11,013 bases of DNA from Bacteroidia bacterium. GTDB taxonomy: Bacteria; Bacteroidota; Bacteroidia; UBA8524. The translations under genes were made by a program, and so were the position numbers. Shown piece by piece: positions 1-6,816 of this stretch; the stretch's first letter is position 1; every line of letters starts with the position of its first letter. The stretch is taken from assembly GCA_023277325.1 (NCBI GenBank), contig JALRIQ010000021.1, positions 1 through 11,013 of the forward strand, read 5' to 3'. Below the pieces are notes generated by a model. It was not told the origin of the DNA. It saw nothing but the letters and a program-made list of their open reading frames with translations, and did not search any database.

Positions 1-2348
1 CCGATTTGGTAAACATCGCGTTGTGTTCCAGTTGCAGGGTCGAATTGGCGGGTGAGGATATTCTGGGTATTCAATACGTTCCTCAAGTCAAGGGCCCATT
101 CTTGAGTTATTCTTTTGCCGTTTACTTTATAACCAATGCGCACATCGATGCGACTATAGGCAGGTAGTCGGGTGTTATAGGCATCGTCGAAATTATACAC
201 AGCTCTTTTTTCATTTTGTGAGGCAGGAATATCAAGCGGTATTTCGCGACGGCCCCCAGCATAGGTGGCTTTAACATTCACCGACAAGGTATTTTTTCCT
301 GCGATGAGCCATTCTTTTCCACCCAGTATATTGTACACGAAATTGCTGCTGTAGGCGGTATTTCGCCATTTTTTGTCGCTGGCCAAATATTCGCTTTCAA
401 ACAAAGAAGCGGTGGCAAGGAAATAGAATCCTTCTTTAAAATACCTTTCGAAAGTGAGCTCTACACCATAGTTTCTTCCCTGTCCATCGCTCACCAAACT
501 ATCGATATTGGGCAATCCGCCGAAGTCAGAACCAAAATTCACTACGCTATAAAAACTCGGATTTTGGGTTGTTGGTATTTGGGTAAGGTATTGATAATAG
601 GTTTCTATTTTCAGGTGGTAGTTTTCGCCCAGATTTTGATCAATACCCAAGACGAAATGATGACTCTTCGTAAACTTGAGGTCCATATTTGTAAGGACCT
701 GCGTGCCATCAGGAAGATTGGTATTCTGAAAATATATGGGCAGAGGCTGGCCTTGACCATGAAGTCCGTATGCCAGACTGATTCTCGTTTTGCTTGAGGC
801 AGCGTATTTTAATCCAACACGAGGTTCAATGCTCCCGGTATTGTTCACGAAAAGGTGCTGAGCATGAAGTCCGCTATTTAAGGTTAGTCGGGTATTGATG
901 CGGTAGTTCCAATTGACATAAGCCTGGGTAGTAAATGCCGCTTCGGAAAAATCATAATTGATTCGGAATCCGCTGGCTCGTGTTTCTCTCCAATCCCTCG
1001 TGCTGTCTTGCATGGTATTTTGGAAGCGGGTGGCGATTACACCAATTTTAAGGCTATGTCGGGCATTGAATTTATGGTTATAGAAACTGTGTAGGCTGGT
1101 GCGAAATACCTTGCTGGATGAGCTGAAGTAAAGCGATTTTGCATTACCGGATGTTTCGGAAAGCGTATCAACCGTTGAGCGATTTCTTTCTCCCGAAAAG
1201 CTGATCACCGATTTGATATAGCCGTTTTTATTGATTGGAATAACATGGGTTACGCCGCTGGCAAACATCCCACTGGCAAATTGGATGTCTTGCGGCCGCA
1301 CACTTTTATTGCGCTCCACGCTATCGAGGGAAGAGTCGAAAATATCGGTTGCACTAATTCCACCCAATCCCCAAATTCCGAAGGTTCCCAGTTTTTTGGT
1401 GGGTAGGTGAATCTTCAGAGAAAAGTCTTGGTAAGCAGGTATTCCCGAAGCGCCGAACTCAAAACCAAGTTTATCAAATAAGGATAAGGTTGAATAACGG
1501 TAGGAGAAGAGGTAAGAGGCACCTCCCTTTTTTATTGGCCCTTCGGTGGTGAGTTCAATCCCATTGAAGCCCATTTGAAAGGTATGTTCCCTTTTTTCGT
1601 TGTTCCCATTGCGCATTTTGAGATCGAAAACACCGGAAGTTGCCGCCCCATACTCTGCCGGCCAAGCCCCAGTGAGGAAATCGGAATTAGCGAGGGTATT
1701 GTTGTTTAGGATGGATACTGGTCCGCCATTGGCTCCTTGGTTGCTGAAATGATTGGGGTTGGGAATATCCGCTCCTTCCAGGCGCCATAACATACCTAGA
1801 GGCGTATTTCCTCGTATCACAATATCGTTTCTTTGGTCGTTGCCACCACCTGCCACGCCAGCAAAGTTGGAGGCCATTCGGCTGGGGTCGCCAAGAGATC
1901 CTGCAAAACGGTTTGTTTCATCTATACTGAAGGTGCGCCCGCTTACGGATACCAAGTCGTTATTGGTCTCTGATTTTTCTTTAGCTTTAACGATGGCATC
2001 TCCCGTAGTATGAAGCTCTTCCTCGAGTTCGATGGAAAGTATGACCTCCTTGCCGATGTTCACGATGATATTGGACAGCGTAATGTCTTTATATCCCAGG
2101 TAGCTGATGCGAAATGATTGACGGCCAAGAGGAACTTTTTCGAGACGGAATTTCCCATCGACATCTGAAGAAGTTCCCAAAAGCGGGTCCGAACCCAAGA
2201 GAATCACTGTAGCCCCAATAAGCGGAGCGTGACTTTGTGCATCGATAATAGTTCCCCGAACAGTTTGCGTCTGCTGTGCATTAGCTACTCCAAACACGAG
2301 TAGACAAAGGAATACGAGGATCCCTTGGAGGAGAGCATGGCGTTGCAT
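1..2348 (-). CDS. TonB-dependent outer-membrane receptor, C-terminal end cut by the window edge
   Basis: Probably an outer-membrane beta-barrel importer driven by TonB-ExbBD; the substrate cannot be told from sequence. Reading the minus strand from the ATG at 2348-2346 gives an uninterrupted frame of 782 codons to the left edge. Residues 1-24 look like a signal peptide, with a hydrophobic core after MQRHALLQG and probable cleavage after VANA. Residues about 28-111 resemble a carboxypeptidase-regulatory-like beta-sandwich (VRGTIIDAQ, GATVILLGS, DVDGKFRLEKVPLG, ISYLGYKD). The plug follows at about 130-245, with NDIVIRGNTPLGMLWRLEG and the IPNPNHF segment typical of Bacteroidota receptors. The remainder alternates short aromatic-rich strands, as expected of a barrel. 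The final visible residues (LRNVLNTQNILTRQFDP) resemble the last strands, so probably only a few tens of residues are missing. No SusD-like partner is visible. The gene starts 98 bp after the epimerase stop on the same strand, so cotranscription is possible but unproven. Confidence 0.9.
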   Translation of the reverse strand, partial: MQRHALLQGILVFLCLLVFGVANAQQTQTVRGTIIDAQSHAPLIGATVILLGSDPLLGTSSDVDGKFRLEKVPLGRQSFRISYLGYKDITLSNIIVNIGKEVILSIELEEELHTTGDAIVKAKEKSETNNDLVSVSGRTFSIDETNRFAGSLGDPSRMASNFAGVAGGGNDQRNDIVIRGNTPLGMLWRLEGADIPNPNHFSNQGANGGPVSILNNNTLANSDFLTGAWPAEYGAATSGVFDLKMRNGNNEKREHTFQMGFNGIELTTEGPIKKGGASYLFSYRYSTLSLFDKLGFEFGASGIPAYQDFSLKIHLPTKKLGTFGIWGLGGISATDIFDSSLDSVERNKSVRPQDIQFASGMFASGVTHVIPINKNGYIKSVISFSGERNRSTVDTLSETSGNAKSLYFSSSSKVFRTSLHSFYNHKFNARHSLKIGVIATRFQNTMQDSTRDWRETRASGFRINYDFSEAAFTTQAYVNWNYRINTRLTLNSGLHAQHLFVNNTGSIEPRVGLKYAASSKTRISLAYGLHGQGQPLPIYFQNTNLPDGTQVLTNMDLKFTKSHHFVLGIDQNLGENYHLKIETYYQYLTQIPTTQNPSFYSVVNFGSDFGGLPNIDSLVSDGQGRNYGVELTFERYFKEGFYFLATASLFESEYLASDKKWRNTAYSSNFVYNILGGKEWLIAGKNTLSVNVKATYAGGRREIPLDIPASQNEKRAVYNFDDAYNTRLPAYSRIDVRIGYKVNGKRITQEWALDLRNVLNTQNILTRQFDPATGTQRDVYQI

Positions 2349-2446
2349 GAAACAAAAATGATTGAATTTGAAAGAACAGATGCTTCCTTTTTGACGATTT
2401 CTCCATTTTGGAGGATGAAGCGCAAGAATGCTGGAATCAGTTGTTA

Positions 2447-2848
2447 TCATTTCTCCTGACAAAGTTCGATAAGCACGCCATTTGTCCCTTTCGGATGAAG
2501 AAAGGCAATACGTTTATTGTCGGCGCCATCCTTTGGTACTTCATGAATCATCTGGAAACCTTCAGCCTTAAGGCGCGTAATTTCTGCTTCGATATCATCC
2601 ACGTCGAAAGCAATATGATGGATTCCTTCTCCTTTTTTCTCAATGAACTTGGCTATGGCAGAATCCGGATGTGTTGCTTGAAGGAGCTCAATTTTATTGG
2701 TGCCACTCTGAAAGAAGGAAGTGATCACATTTTCTGATTCAACCGCTTCTTCTTTATACGGTGGCCGCCCCAATAGCTTGGTGAACAAGGCATTTGATGC
2801 TTCGATATCTTTTACGGCAATTCCGAGGTGTTCAATCTTTCCAATCAT
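2447..2848 (-). CDS. mce: Methylmalonyl-CoA epimerase (VOC/glyoxalase fold)
   Basis: This cytoplasmic enzyme interconverts the (2R) and (2S) forms of methylmalonyl-CoA, linking propionyl-CoA and succinyl-CoA through the B12-dependent mutase. The 133-residue product has the usual family length and two beta-alpha-beta-beta-beta modules. The first opens with KIEHLGIAVKDIEA and the second with GIHHIAFDVDDIEA. Expected metal-binding positions are present: His7, Glu54 (at or near the position of the family's Gln ligand, in NKIELLQ), His78 (second His of GIHHIAF) and Glu128 (in GVLIELCQ). The HPKGTNGVLIEL ending is characteristic of the epimerase rather than of glyoxalase I. The start is the ATG at 2848-2846; the first beta strand follows at once, so a longer form is unlikely. 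On the minus strand a near match to the Bacteroidota -7 element (TATTTTCG, 2860-2853) lies just upstream, which would leave almost no leader. The mutase genes are not in the window. Confidence 0.92.
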   Translation of the reverse strand: MIGKIEHLGIAVKDIEASNALFTKLLGRPPYKEEAVESENVITSFFQSGTNKIELLQATHPDSAIAKFIEKKGEGIHHIAFDVDDIEAEITRLKAEGFQMIHEVPKDGADNKRIAFLHPKGTNGVLIELCQEK

Positions 2849-2855
2849 GAGGCGA

Positions 2856-2975
2856 AAATAGGGAAAAGGTTAAGGTAAAGGATGAGGTCGAGATTAAGGT
2901 TGAGGAAAAGGAGTTAGGAATAAGGATTTAGGAATTTGGAGTCAGGATTGAGGAAAAGAGGGTAGGATTATATTT
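2856..2975. repeat. Purine-rich low-complexity island 1
   Basis: About 120 bp of plus-strand sequence is almost entirely A, G and T, built from degenerate words such as GGTTAAGG, GAGATTAAGG, TTAGGAATAAGG and ATTTAGGAATT. No frame codes for a recognisable protein. Two 11-mers are shared with the other islands: ATTTAGGAATT (2926-2936 and 5416-5426) and AGGAATAAGGA (2916-2926, found as its reverse complement at 6650-6660). The island lies upstream of the epimerase gene in the divergent region shared with iscS. I see no stem-loop in it. A role in DNA structure or a decayed repeat family is possible; no function is shown. Confidence 0.55.
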
Positions 2976-2992
2976 CGCGTCATGCCGAAGTC
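2976..2992. repeat. Short GTCATGCCGAAG word, possible shortened copy of the dispersed palindrome
   Basis: The stretch CGCGTCATGCCGAAGTC joins the purine island to the 49-bp tandem repeat. Read on this strand it resembles the reverse complement of the element at 5389-5412 (GTCATCC ... GCCGAAGGAC) with about nine internal bases missing. It also shares TTCGCG and TCATGCCGA with the sequence around the start codon of the glycosyltransferase gene (5514-5529). The match is short and may be chance. Confidence 0.3.
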
Positions 2993-3009
2993 TATTTATT
3001 GGGGTTCTG

Positions 3010-3160
3010 TTCTTCGGAACAACATACTGCTGTCCATCAACTGTTGACCGTGGTCTTCTTCTTCGGAACAAATCACCGTGGACCATCAACTGTCGACCGT
3101 GGTCTTCTACTGCGGATCAACTCGCAATGGTCCATGGACTATGGTCTGTGGACCGTCGAC
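3010..3160. repeat. 49-bp tandem repeat, about three copies
   Basis: Copies run 3010-3058, 3059-3107 and a diverged third at 3108 to about 3160. Each starts with a TTCTTCGGAACAA-like word and continues into CCATCAACTGTYGACCGTGG. Copies 1 and 2 match at 25 of 26 positions over 3034-3059 versus 3083-3108; in copy 3 the opening word matches 10 of 13. Unlike a CRISPR, the whole period is conserved with no unique spacers. Copy 3 contains the perfect palindrome GTCCATGGAC (3130-3139) and a GGTCCA/TGGACC inverted pair (3129-3134 with 3149-3154); copies 2 and 3 carry GTCGAC. A small open frame (2999-3199) crosses the array but looks like a by-product. The array ends about 50 bp before the iscS promoter. 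Confidence 0.75.
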
Positions 3161-3207
3161 TGCATGATATTTTTCCTCTGTATGAACATCTATTTATAAT
3201 AAGATGT

Positions 3208-3215
3208 TACCTTTG
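3208..3215 (+). promoter_or_regulatory. Bacteroidota-type -7 element of the iscSUA promoter
   Basis: The octamer TACCTTTG matches the Bacteroidota -7 consensus TAnnTTTG exactly and lies 25 bp before the iscS ATG. That would give a leader of about 20 nt. No clear TTG-type -33 element is seen at the usual spacing upstream, so promoter strength is uncertain. No convincing IscR-like operator was recognised. Confidence 0.55.
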
Positions 3216-3240
3216 TGTAGAATTAGTCTAAATAAGGAAT

Positions 3241-4455
3241 ATGTTAAACTTACCCATCTATCTGGATAATAATGCCACAACCCCTTTGGATCCTAGAGTT
3301 CTGGAGGCGATGATGCCATATTTAACCAATAATTTCGGGAATGCTGCAAGCCGTTCACATAGCTTCGGCTGGGCAGCGGAAGAGGCGGTAGACTATGCTC
3401 GCGAGCAAATCGCAAACTTAATCGGAGCCAATCCAAAAGAAATCATCTTTACTTCTGGAGCGACAGAATCAGATAACCTTGCATTGAAAGGGGTATTTGA
3501 AATGTACGCACAGAAAGGAAAACATATCATTACGCTCAATACTGAGCACAAAGCCGTTCTTGATGCATGCAAGCATTTGGAAAAACTTGGAGCTGAAGTG
3601 ACTTACCTTTCTGTTGGTGAGGATGGACTTCTTAACCTAGCTGATTTGGAAGCAGCAATGCGTCCTGATACCATTTTGGTGAGTGTGATGTATGGAAATA
3701 ATGAAATTGGTGTTATTCAACCAATTCGTGAAATCTCTGCTATCGCGCATAAATATGGTGCTTTGTTCATGACAGACGCTACGCAAGCTGTAGGAAAAAT
3801 TCCTGTAGACGTAAATGCAGATGGCATTGATTTAATGGCATTCTCTGCGCATAAAATGTACGGTCCGAAAGGAGTTGGAGCACTTTATGTACGTCGTAAA
3901 AATCCACGTGTTAAGGTAACTGCACAAATGGATGGCGGCGGTCATGAAAGAGGGATGCGCTCTGGAACATTGAACGTTCCTGGTATTGTAGGATTAGGTA
4001 AAGCCTGCGAAATCTGCCAACAGGATATGGAAGCAGATACCAAACGTATCGTTGCTATGCGCGACCGTTTGGAGACTGAATTATTGAAAATTGAAGAAGC
4101 TTACTTGAACGGAAGCAAAGAGCACCGCTTGCCGCATGTAGCGAATATTTCTTTCAAATATGTAGAGGGTGAAGGTTTGATGATGGGAGTGAAAGACTTG
4201 GCAGTATCTTCGGGTTCTGCATGTACTTCGGCATCACTCGAGCCTAGCTACGTTTTGAAAAACTTGGGCTTGGACGATGAGTTGGCGCACTCTTCATTGC
4301 GTTTTGGCTTGAGCCGTTTTACCAAAGATGAGGAAATCGACTACGCTATTGAGCACGTGAAAGAAGCGGTTCATAAGTTGCGCGAAATGAGTCCGCTTTG
4401 GGAAATGTTCAAAGAAGGTATTGATCTCAAAACAATTGAATGGTCTGAGCATTAA
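3241..4455 (+). CDS. iscS: Cysteine desulfurase IscS
   Basis: A PLP-dependent class V aminotransferase-fold enzyme that converts cysteine to alanine and passes the sulfur as a persulfide to IscU and other acceptors in the cytoplasm. The 404-residue length equals that of E. coli IscS. The N-terminus has [26 protein letters not shown] is at 73-84; His103 in [10 protein letters not shown] stacks on PLP; Asp179 and Gln182 (TDATQAVG) contact the cofactor; the Schiff-base lysine is Lys205 in [10 protein letters not shown]. The catalytic loop [14 protein letters not shown] carries Cys328, the same number as in E. coli. The long loop and the [13 protein letters not shown] ending mark the group I (IscS/NifS) type rather than SufS. 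The C-terminal segment that docks IscU is complete. It is first gene of an operon with iscU and iscA, behind a TAnnTTTG promoter. The start was chosen because it precedes the first strand ([11 protein letters not shown]) by a few residues. Confidence 0.97.
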   Translation: MLNLPIYLDNNATTPLDPRVLEAMMPYLTNNFGNAASRSHSFGWAAEEAVDYAREQIANLIGANPKEIIFTSGATESDNLALKGVFEMYAQKGKHIITLNTEHKAVLDACKHLEKLGAEVTYLSVGEDGLLNLADLEAAMRPDTILVSVMYGNNEIGVIQPIREISAIAHKYGALFMTDATQAVGKIPVDVNADGIDLMAFSAHKMYGPKGVGALYVRRKNPRVKVTAQMDGGGHERGMRSGTLNVPGIVGLGKACEICQQDMEADTKRIVAMRDRLETELLKIEEAYLNGSKEHRLPHVANISFKYVEGEGLMMGVKDLAVSSGSACTSASLEPSYVLKNLGLDDELAHSSLRFGLSRFTKDEEIDYAIEHVKEAVHKLREMSPLWEMFKEGIDLKTIEWSEH

Positions 4456-4516
4456 AGCTTGGAAACATTTAATTTTGAGCACGAAATTTGTTTAATTAAT
4501 AAGAGAATAATCAAGT

Positions 4517-4536
4517 GTAACAGGGTTTCCTGCTAC
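4517..4536 (+). other. Hairpin in the iscS-iscU intergenic gap
   Basis: The arms GTAACAGG (4517-4524) and CCTGCTAC (4529-4536) pair over eight positions with one internal A/C mismatch around a GTTT loop. It sits 19 nt before the iscU ATG in a 99-bp gap, the only sizeable gap in the operon. No T-run follows, so it is not a standard terminator. It could be an mRNA processing or stabilising element that sets the IscS to IscU ratio. A weak -7-like word, GAAATTTG (4483-4490), with a TTG 21 bp upstream, raises the alternative of an internal iscU promoter. Confidence 0.4.
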
Positions 4537-4554
4537 CTAAAATAAAATACGAAT

Positions 4555-4959
4555 ATGGCTTACTCAGAAAAAGTAATCGATCATTACAGCAATCCAAGAA
4601 ACATTGGAACCTTAGATAAAAGCAGCAATGCAGTAGGTACCGGCTTGGTAGGTGCACCAGAATGTGGCGACGTAATGCGTCTTCAGATTGAGGTGGACGA
4701 TGCGACTGGAACGATTCGCGATGCGAAGTTTAAGACCTTCGGTTGCGGTTCTGCTATCGCTTCTTCTTCATTGGCGACAGAGTGGTTGAAAGGAAAAACC
4801 ATCGACGACGCGATGAATATTGATAATATGGATATTGTGGAAGAATTGGCGTTACCGCCGGTTAAGATTCACTGCTCTGTATTGGCAGAAGATGCCATTA
4901 AAGCAGCAATCAACGACTACCGCGTGAAAAACGGTCTTCCTGCAATCGAAAAAATTTAA
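4555..4959 (+). CDS. iscU: Iron-sulfur cluster scaffold IscU
   Basis: The scaffold on which [2Fe-2S] clusters are built from IscS-derived sulfur and iron before transfer to apo-proteins. The 134-residue product is near the family norm (about 128). Cluster ligands and assembly residues are all present: Cys37 and Asp39 in PECGDVM, Cys64 in TFGCGSAIASSS, and His106-Cys107 in KIHCSVLAEDA. The LPPVKIHC segment is the canonical LPPVK motif that the HscA chaperone binds, implying an HscA-type partner elsewhere in the genome. The N-terminus (MAYSEKVIDHYSNPRNIG) is typical and fixes the start. The gene lies 99 bp after iscS, with a hairpin between them, and 2 bp before iscA. The Asp39 and the lack of a SufU-type insertion argue for IscU over SufU. 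Confidence 0.97.
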   Translation: MAYSEKVIDHYSNPRNIGTLDKSSNAVGTGLVGAPECGDVMRLQIEVDDATGTIRDAKFKTFGCGSAIASSSLATEWLKGKTIDDAMNIDNMDIVEELALPPVKIHCSVLAEDAIKAAINDYRVKNGLPAIEKI

Positions 4960-4961
4960 TT

Positions 4962-5312
4962 ATGGTTACAACAGACACAAGCAGCATGATCACTGCCACC
5001 GATAAAGCGGCGGCGCGTGTGGCTGAGCTAAAAAGAGAGGCAAGTTTGGATGAGACGTATTTCATCCGAGTTGCTGTTGAAGGTGGCGGCTGTTCTGGCC
5101 TTTCTTATAAATTGGATTTTGACAACGAAGAAAAGGCGGGAGATCAAGCCTTTGAAAGCAATGGTGTTAAAATCGTTGTGGACATGAAAAGCTTCCTCTA
5201 CCTATGTGGTACCGAGCTGGATTTCAGCGACGGACTTAACGGTAAAGGCTTTGCATTCAATAACCCAAATGCTTCACGCACCTGCGGTTGCGGAGAAAGT
5301 TTCGCCGTATAA
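4962..5312 (+). CDS. iscA: A-type iron-sulfur carrier IscA
   Basis: An HesB/IscA-family protein that receives or delivers iron-sulfur clusters, notably during [4Fe-4S] assembly. The 116-residue product has the three invariant cysteines: Cys44 in EGGGCSGLSY, and Cys108 and Cys110 in RTCGCGESFAV at the C-terminus. A fourth cysteine, Cys82 (FLYLCGTELDF), lies outside the usual ligand set. The N-terminus has about eight extra residues before MITATDKAA, and the Met9 codon (4986-4988) could be an alternative start. The upstream ATG was kept because it falls 2 bp after the iscU stop. It is the last gene of the operon, followed 22 bp on by a strong terminator. IscA, SufA and ErpA are hard to separate by sequence; the name rests on the neighbours. 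Confidence 0.92.
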   Translation: MVTTDTSSMITATDKAAARVAELKREASLDETYFIRVAVEGGGCSGLSYKLDFDNEEKAGDQAFESNGVKIVVDMKSFLYLCGTELDFSDGLNGKGFAFNNPNASRTCGCGESFAV

Positions 5313-5334
5313 TATTTACAGAGATTTATAGATG

Positions 5335-5365
5335 AAAGCCATTCCGAAAGGGGTGGCTTTTTTTT
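5335..5365 (+). terminator. Rho-independent terminator of iscSUA
   Basis: Left arm AAAGCCATTCC (5335-5345), GAAA tetraloop (5346-5349) and right arm GGGGTGGCTTT (5350-5360) pair over 11 positions, two of them T-G wobbles. The T residues run on to 5365, giving eight in a row. It starts 22 bp after the iscA stop. The GNRA-type loop and uninterrupted stem make this the clearest terminator in the window. Confidence 0.9.
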
Positions 5366-5482
5366 ATTGAGGATTAGGTTAAGGTTAAGTCCTTCGGCAA
5401 GCTCAGGATGACATCATTTAGGAATTAGGAAAGTGATGAGCCTAGCGAGCCATAACCTGTGACCCGTAACCTAAAACCCCTT
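5366..5482. repeat. Low-complexity island 2
   Basis: After the terminator the plus strand returns to words such as GAGGATTAGG, GGTTAAGG and ATTTAGGAATTAGG, then AACCTGTGACCCGTAACC, interrupted by the palindrome at 5389-5412. It shares ATTTAGGAATT with island 1. No coding frame is evident. The 212-bp gap 5313-5524 thus holds the terminator, this island and the leader of the glycosyltransferase gene. Confidence 0.5.
5389..5412. repeat. Imperfect palindrome of the GTCCTTCGGC...CAGGATGAC type
   Basis: The element begins GTCCTTCGGC and ends CAGGATGAC with an AAGCT centre; most outer positions pair across the dyad, with a few mismatches. From memory, similar words of the form GTCATCCTGAGC...CGAAGGA recur between genes in many Bacteroidota genomes, but I could not verify that here. 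A shortened, reversed copy may lie at 2978-2992. It is not followed by a T-run. Confidence 0.5.
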
Positions 5483-5524
5483 AACAGAAGCAAGTCCAAT
5501 GAGAATCTTTAAATTCGCGACGTC

Positions 5525-6619
5525 ATGCCGATTAAAGTCCTTGTTATTAGCAATTATACCGATTACCATTCTACCCGCCCTGAGGCGAGCATCTTCATAG
5601 GGTTAGCTAAACTGGGCTTTGACATTCATATCATGACCTATTTCCCAACTGGGCATCAAAAGGAGTTTGAAGAAGCAGGAATAAAACTCATCAACTTCCA
5701 TCCTAGAAAAAAAAACGACAAGGCTGAAATTAAGCGCATTCGGGATTATGTGATCGCTGAAAAGATGGATATCATGCATTTGTTTAACAGCCAGTCGAGT
5801 GTTGCGGGGATTAAGGCCGCGAAAGGATTAGCAGTGAAAGTTTTGCTTTATCGCGGTTATGAAGGCAATATCAATTGGTGGGATCCTACCGCTTACCGGA
5901 AATATCTGCACCCGCGGGTAGACAAAATTTTCTGCAATTCAATTGGGGTCGAAGACTATTTAAAACGCCAGTTGATATTTGGAAAAGACAAGGCAGTGAC
6001 CATCAATAAAGGGCATAATGTGGCGTGGTACCAAGGCTATGAAGCCATCGATATTCGCAAAGAATTAGAATTGGATTCCGATACTTTTCTGATGGTGAAT
6101 GTGGCGAATAACCGAAGGATGAAGGGGATTCCTTACCTGCTCGACGCCATGAACCACCTTCCCTCCGATGCAAAAATTCATTTGCTTTTGGTCGGCCGAA
6201 ACATGGACAACAAGAAGAATAGAGCCATCCTTGCCAAAGGAGCAAATGCTGATAAGGTGCATTTTCTTGGTTTCCGCACCGATGTATTGAACATTGTTAA
6301 GGCCTGCGACACCTTCGTTTTATCTTCTCTTTTTGGTGAATCCATTACCAAATCGGTGATAGAGGCGATGTCTTTAGGCGTAGCGCCAATCATAACAGAT
6401 ATTCCTGGAAATGTGGAGTTAGTAGAGGATGGAGTAAGCGGATTGATGGTTCCAAAACGCAATGGAAAGGCCATCGCAGAAGCAGTTTTGAAACTATACA
6501 ATGATCCTGAACTTCGCGAAAAAATTGCCAAAGCCGCAACGGTGCATATCGCCGAAAATTTAAACGAACAGAATACCATTCTTAAGACCAAGGAGCTTTA
6601 CGAGAGCGTCTTGGCTTAG
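5525..6619 (+). CDS. GT-B-fold glycosyltransferase, family 4-like
   Basis: Probably moves a sugar from a nucleotide-sugar donor to a lipid, protein or polysaccharide acceptor; neither substrate can be inferred. The 364 residues form two Rossmann-like halves. The N-terminal half opens with IKVLVISNYTDYHSTRPEA. The C-terminal half has the phosphate-contacting NRRMKGIPYLLDAM (Arg197, Lys200), a LLLVGRN strand, KVHFLGFRTDV, and the EX7E motif from Glu272 to Glu280 (GESITKSVIEAM), followed by GVAPIITDIPGNVELVEDGVSGLMVP. These are hallmarks of retaining GT4-like enzymes. There is no signal peptide or membrane span. It stands alone between the isc operon and the dcw cluster with repeat-rich gaps on both sides, so neighbours do not reveal its pathway. 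A -7-like word, TAAATTCG (5510-5517, one mismatch), lies just before the ATG and would give a very short leader. The first beta strand begins at residue 3, so the ATG at 5525 is secure. Confidence 0.88.
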   Translation: MPIKVLVISNYTDYHSTRPEASIFIGLAKLGFDIHIMTYFPTGHQKEFEEAGIKLINFHPRKKNDKAEIKRIRDYVIAEKMDIMHLFNSQSSVAGIKAAKGLAVKVLLYRGYEGNINWWDPTAYRKYLHPRVDKIFCNSIGVEDYLKRQLIFGKDKAVTINKGHNVAWYQGYEAIDIRKELELDSDTFLMVNVANNRRMKGIPYLLDAMNHLPSDAKIHLLLVGRNMDNKKNRAILAKGANADKVHFLGFRTDVLNIVKACDTFVLSSLFGESITKSVIEAMSLGVAPIITDIPGNVELVEDGVSGLMVPKRNGKAIAEAVLKLYNDPELREKIAKAATVHIAENLNEQNTILKTKELYESVLA

Positions 6620-6627
6620 TCCGCTCT

Positions 6628-6712
6628 GCCTTCAACCCTTACTCCTTTTTCCTTATTCCTCATTTTCCATTTCCCCTCATCCCATTACTCCCCTTCCCCT
6701 CATCATTTCATC
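6628..6712. repeat. Pyrimidine-rich low-complexity island 3 (reverse orientation)
   Basis: About 85 bp of C/T-rich sequence made of words such as CCTTATTCC, CATTTCCCCTCATCCC and CCCCTTCCCC follows the glycosyltransferase stop. Its complement looks like island 1 and contains AGGAATAAGGA, which also occurs at 2916-2926. No terminator hairpin is visible in it. The 269-bp gap 6620-6888 therefore holds this island and then the mraZ control region. Confidence 0.5.
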
Positions 6713-6816
6713 GCGAACTAGCCCTCTGAATTCAATCGTTCACCTGTTGACGTAGTTGTAATTCTGGTGCCATATCCCACTCTGTGGGGCTTCTATGCGC
6801 GTGTGGAAAACTAAAA

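Noticed and set aside
1753..2013. Plus-strand open frame inside the receptor gene
   Set aside because: It opposes the plug domain of the TonB-dependent receptor and has no recognisable features.
2401..2413. CTCCA/TGGAG hairpin between the epimerase and receptor genes as a terminator
   Set aside because: Only five base pairs with a three-base loop, and no T-run follows on the minus strand.
2408..2737. 109-codon plus-strand open frame
   Set aside because: It is antisense to the epimerase gene, which has a full set of family motifs on the other strand.
3010..3160. CRISPR array
   Set aside because: The entire 49-bp period is repeated without unique spacers, there are only three units, and no cas gene is near.
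3121..3160. Operator for an iron-sulfur regulator in the GTCCATGGAC palindrome
   Set aside because: The palindrome is part of the third copy of the tandem repeat and does not match an IscR-type site that I know; no regulator gene is present to support it.
2999..3199. 66-codon plus-strand open frame
   Set aside because: It lies wholly within the 49-bp tandem repeat and its flank; the repeated amino-acid pattern follows the DNA repeat and there is no promoter or conserved motif.
6178..6591. 137-codon minus-strand open frame
   Set aside because: It is antisense to the C-terminal half of the glycosyltransferase, which shows conserved motifs; no family features are seen in the minus-strand frame.
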